The notes under the pieces: generated by a model | What the model was told of the DNA's origin: nothing | What the model saw: the letters and a program-made list of their open reading frames with translations, nothing else | The model's database searches: none | In this document: one piece after another, positions 5,923 through 8,086 of the stretch | Layout: each line of letters begins with the position of its first letter | Position numbering within the stretch: the stretch's first letter is position 1 | Program-made: the position numbers and the translations under genes | Assembly (NCBI GenBank): GCA_045543675.1 | Contig: JAZPXM010000036.1 | Coordinates: 1-8,086 of the forward strand | From: URNF01 sp045543675 | GTDB taxonomy: Bacteria; Bacillota; Clostridia; Oscillospirales; Acutalibacteraceae | Reading direction: 5' to 3' | Length of the DNA: 8,086 bases

Positions 5923-7787
5923 ACTGCATCCCCTTGTGCCAACAGCGTATATACGCTATCTGCATCCAAGCCGTACCGCTTCATACCCTCTTCTAAAGTA
6001 CACGGCGGGATAAAACCGTCAATGGCACGCACAACGTATCTGCCTTTAAAGCCGTTTTCCATTAAAAGCGACGCGATTTGTTCGCCAAGGCCGCCTCGTT
6101 TCGCGCCTTCTTCCACAAATACCACACGATCGTACCGCTTAGCAATTTCTATCACTTGTGCATCCACGGGGTAAATGCGATTGAGTTTTAAAACCGAAAC
6201 GGGTTGTCCGTTTTGTGCCATCAGAGCCGCGGCAGGCAGTACTTGCGCATATTCTCTGCCGTAGGTTATTACCAGCGTTTGCGCCGCATCGTTTTCTTCT
6301 AATGTATACGCCGTATAGGCGGGTCTGTAGTCTGTAAGCGTTGTCGGTTCGCCGCCACGCGGGTAGCGCACCGCCGCAATACCGGTTTCTTCATACGTTG
6401 CTTTTTTTAAATGCAGTTTTAGCTCTTCAAATGTAGCGGGTGCATATATCACCGTATTGGGAATAGTGCTTAAAAATGCCACGTCAAATATGCCTTGGTG
6501 GGTTTCCCCCTCGTCAGGTACAATGCCTGCACGATCCACCGCCAAAACAATATGATTATTCATAATCGCAGTATCGTTCAGCAGTTGGTCGTATGCGCGC
6601 TGTAAAAAGGTAGAATACACCGCAAATATCGGGATCATTCCACCCACCGCTAAGCCGGAAGCAAAGGTTACGGCGTGGGATTCTGCAATGCCTGTATCAA
6701 AACAACGGGACGGCATCCGTTTTGCAAACTGTAACATACAAGTACCGTGTTTCATCGCTGCAGTAATACCAACAATGCGTGCATCTTCATCCGCGAGCAT
6801 ATCCAACATATCGCCAAACACCGTGGAAAAACTCGGCACAGCAGACGGCACCAACTTTTCCGCAGGGTCGAAGTGCCCGACACCGTGATAGGCACCCGGG
6901 TCTTTTTCTGCGAATGTATATCCCTTACCTTTGACAGTTTCTGCGTGTACCACCACAGGTCGTCCCAGGGTACGTGCCGTTTCAAACGCACGGGTCAATT
7001 GCGGAATATCATGCCCGTCAATAGGGCCGATATAGTAAAAACCCATATCCTCGAAGAAAGACACGTCTTTTAAAATCGCACGTTTCATCGTGTTTTTACT
7101 GCTGTGCAACACCTTATACAACGATTTACCGATGACGGGAATGTGCTTAAACACCGTACTGACGGCATTTTTAAATTTCATATAGCCCAAACGGTTACGC
7201 AACCGTCCGAGATGTCGCGCCGAAAACCCGACATTCGGACTAATAGACATCTGATTGTCATTCAATACCACAATCAACTTATCCGAACTACGTCCGGCAT
7301 TGCTAAGCCCCTCATACGCCAAACCGCCGCTCAAAGCACCGTCACCGATAACAGCAACCGTATAGCCGTCTGCATCGGTTAACTTTTTCGCTTTTGCTAT
7401 ACCGTTCGCCGCAGAGACTGAAGTACTGCTATGACCGACTACAAATGTATCGTAACCGCTTTCTTTCGGATTCGGGAAGCCGGCAATACCGCCGCTTTTG
7501 CGGATAGCCGTCATACGATCCAGACGGCCTGTCAGCATTTTATATACGTAACACTGGTGACCAACGTCCCATACAATATCATCATTCTCCAGGTCAAATG
7601 CGCGTAACAGCGCCACCGTCAATTCCACTACGCCGAGATTGGACGATAGGTGTCCACCCGTTTTTGAGACAGTAGAAACCAGCGTCTCGCGAATTTCTGC
7701 ACAAAATTCATCAAGCCGCTCTTCATCTATGCTTTTTACGTCTCGGGGCGTTTTCACCGACGCGAGAATGCCATGTGTTTCTTTCAT
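5919..7787 (-). CDS. dxs: 1-deoxy-D-xylulose-5-phosphate synthase
   Basis: A thiamine-diphosphate-dependent enzyme that condenses pyruvate and glyceraldehyde-3-phosphate to DXP, the first step of the MEP isoprenoid route and also a precursor for thiamine and pyridoxal. From the ATG at 7787 it is 622 aa, normal for the family. Visible landmarks are H46 (KTGGHLSSNLGVVELT), H77 (WDVGHQ), GHSSTS at 118-123, the ThDP/Mg motif GDGALSGG at 148-155 running to LNDN at 175-178, DGHD at 257-260, and the catalytic glutamate E369 in GIAESH. The transketolase pyrimidine-binding domain and the C-terminal domain (to TLLAQGDAV) are complete. An upstream in-frame start at 7832 would add 15 residues unlike Dxs and run 26 nt into ispA; the AGGA site 7 nt from 7787 decides the start. 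One of the residues beside E369 is Ser where many homologues have Gln or Glu. Confidence 0.97.
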   Translation of the reverse strand: MKETHGILASVKTPRDVKSIDEERLDEFCAEIRETLVSTVSKTGGHLSSNLGVVELTVALLRAFDLENDDIVWDVGHQCYVYKMLTGRLDRMTAIRKSGGIAGFPNPKESGYDTFVVGHSSTSVSAANGIAKAKKLTDADGYTVAVIGDGALSGGLAYEGLSNAGRSSDKLIVVLNDNQMSISPNVGFSARHLGRLRNRLGYMKFKNAVSTVFKHIPVIGKSLYKVLHSSKNTMKRAILKDVSFFEDMGFYYIGPIDGHDIPQLTRAFETARTLGRPVVVHAETVKGKGYTFAEKDPGAYHGVGHFDPAEKLVPSAVPSFSTVFGDMLDMLADEDARIVGITAAMKHGTCMLQFAKRMPSRCFDTGIAESHAVTFASGLAVGGMIPIFAVYSTFLQRAYDQLLNDTAIMNNHIVLAVDRAGIVPDEGETHQGIFDVAFLSTIPNTVIYAPATFEELKLHLKKATYEETGIAAVRYPRGGEPTTLTDYRPAYTAYTLEENDAAQTLVITYGREYAQVLPAAALMAQNGQPVSVLKLNRIYPVDAQVIEIAKRYDRVVFVEEGAKRGGLGEQIASLLMENGFKGRYVVRAIDGFIPPCTLEEGMKRYGLDADSVYTLLAQGDAV

Positions 7788-7794
7788 AGAAACG

Positions 7795-7798
7795 TCCT
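7795..7798 (-). promoter_or_regulatory. Ribosome-binding site that fixes the dxs start at 7787
   Basis: AGGA (within CAGGACG) on the minus strand ends 7 nt before the ATG at 7785-7787 and lies in the 19-nt gap after the ispA stop. The alternative upstream ATG at 7830-7832 lies inside ispA and would encode a non-family N-terminal extension. Confidence 0.7.
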
Positions 7799-7806
7799 GT
7801 CTTTCG

Positions 7807-8086
7807 TTATTTTTTACGATGCAATAATGCATCCGCCAGTTTTTCTAAATGTGCGGTATCGCCGTCAAATGCCGATAACGCCTCTATTGCTTTGGCTGTT
7901 TTTTCTGCCGCAATGCGCCGTGTTTCTTCCAAACCGCACAGAGAAACGTAGGTGACTTTTTCATTTTCAGCATCACTGCCTACGGGTTTACCAAGGGTTT
8001 CAGCAGATGCTGTAACGTCCAAAATATCATCCACCATTTGAAAAGCGAGACCAATATTTTCACCAAACGTTTTCGCCGCCGCCAGT
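7807..8086 (-). CDS. ispA: Polyprenyl (farnesyl) diphosphate synthase, C-terminal part; 5' end outside window
   Basis: Only the last 92 or so codons are present; the frame stays open to the window edge. The visible part begins LAAAKTFGENIGLAF and leads into QMVDDILDV, the second aspartate-rich motif (DDxxD) of trans-isoprenyl diphosphate synthases, which binds Mg2+ and the diphosphate of the allylic or isopentenyl substrate. The segment after it (TLGKPVGSDAENEKVTYVSLCG) matches the family, where a conserved lysine lies in the TLGKPxGxD stretch, and the end is LADALLHRKK. Short-chain farnesyl-type synthases (IspA) normally precede dxs in Firmicutes, so this is most likely farnesyl or geranylgeranyl diphosphate synthase. 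Chain length is set by residues near the first DDxxD, which is not in the window. The protein begins at its first visible residue, not at the internal Met at 8037. It is separated from dxs by 19 nt. Confidence 0.93.
   Translation of the reverse strand, partial: LAAAKTFGENIGLAFQMVDDILDVTASAETLGKPVGSDAENEKVTYVSLCGLEETRRIAAEKTAKAIEALSAFDGDTAHLEKLADALLHRKK

Noticed and set aside
7807..8037. A small 76-codon gene beginning at the Met at 8037.
   Set aside because: The frame remains open upstream to the window edge and encodes the DDxxD-containing part of a prenyl diphosphate synthase; the Met is internal.
1..8086. CRISPR arrays, toxin–antitoxin pairs, phage or transposase genes, riboswitches.
   Set aside because: No regularly spaced repeats, no unexplained gap longer than 120 bases, and every gene belongs to a known core family.

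Overview
The window reads as ordinary, densely packed core chromosome of a low-to-medium GC Firmicute, most likely a member of the Clostridia. The gene order farnesyl-PP synthase – dxs – tlyA – NAD kinase – argR – recN is a known conserved Firmicutes/Clostridia cluster, the ribosome-binding sites are strong AAGG/GGAGG types, and the tRNA is of Firmicutes type. Every gene is on the minus strand. I see no mobile element, CRISPR array, phage gene or transfer signature.

Layout in transcription order (from high coordinates to low): the 3' end of ispA (8086-7807, entering from outside the window), dxs (7787-5919), tlyA (5922-5101), NAD kinase (5090-4269), argR (4272-3820), recN (3788-2127), a YerC/TrpR-family small DNA-binding protein (2114-1830), a class I SAM-dependent methyltransferase (1830-1063) and hslO/Hsp33 (1060-176). 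Junctions are either overlaps (ATGA at dxs/tlyA and nadK/argR, TAATG at yerC/methyltransferase) or gaps of 2-31 nt. No internal promoter or terminator is visible, so this looks like one long polycistronic unit whose promoter lies upstream of the window. It ends at an intrinsic terminator (about 164-188) folded around the hslO stop codon.

Beyond that, a near-consensus sigma-A-type promoter (98-126, minus strand) drives a separate tRNA-Val(UAC) gene, which is cut by the window edge at position 1.

Functionally the unit joins isoprenoid precursor supply (Dxs makes DXP for the MEP pathway; IspA condenses the C5 units), NADP supply (NAD kinase; the MEP pathway uses NADPH), rRNA modification (TlyA), arginine control (ArgR), DNA break repair (RecN) and a redox-switched chaperone (Hsp33). 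Physiological links between these are inference; the grouping may be historical.

The most notable points are modest: recN is followed by yerC–methyltransferase–hslO rather than the spoIVB–spo0A pair usual in spore-formers, the terminator has the hslO stop codon in its loop, and some start codons need care (recN TTG, dxs, NAD kinase). I found no convincing undescribed system.
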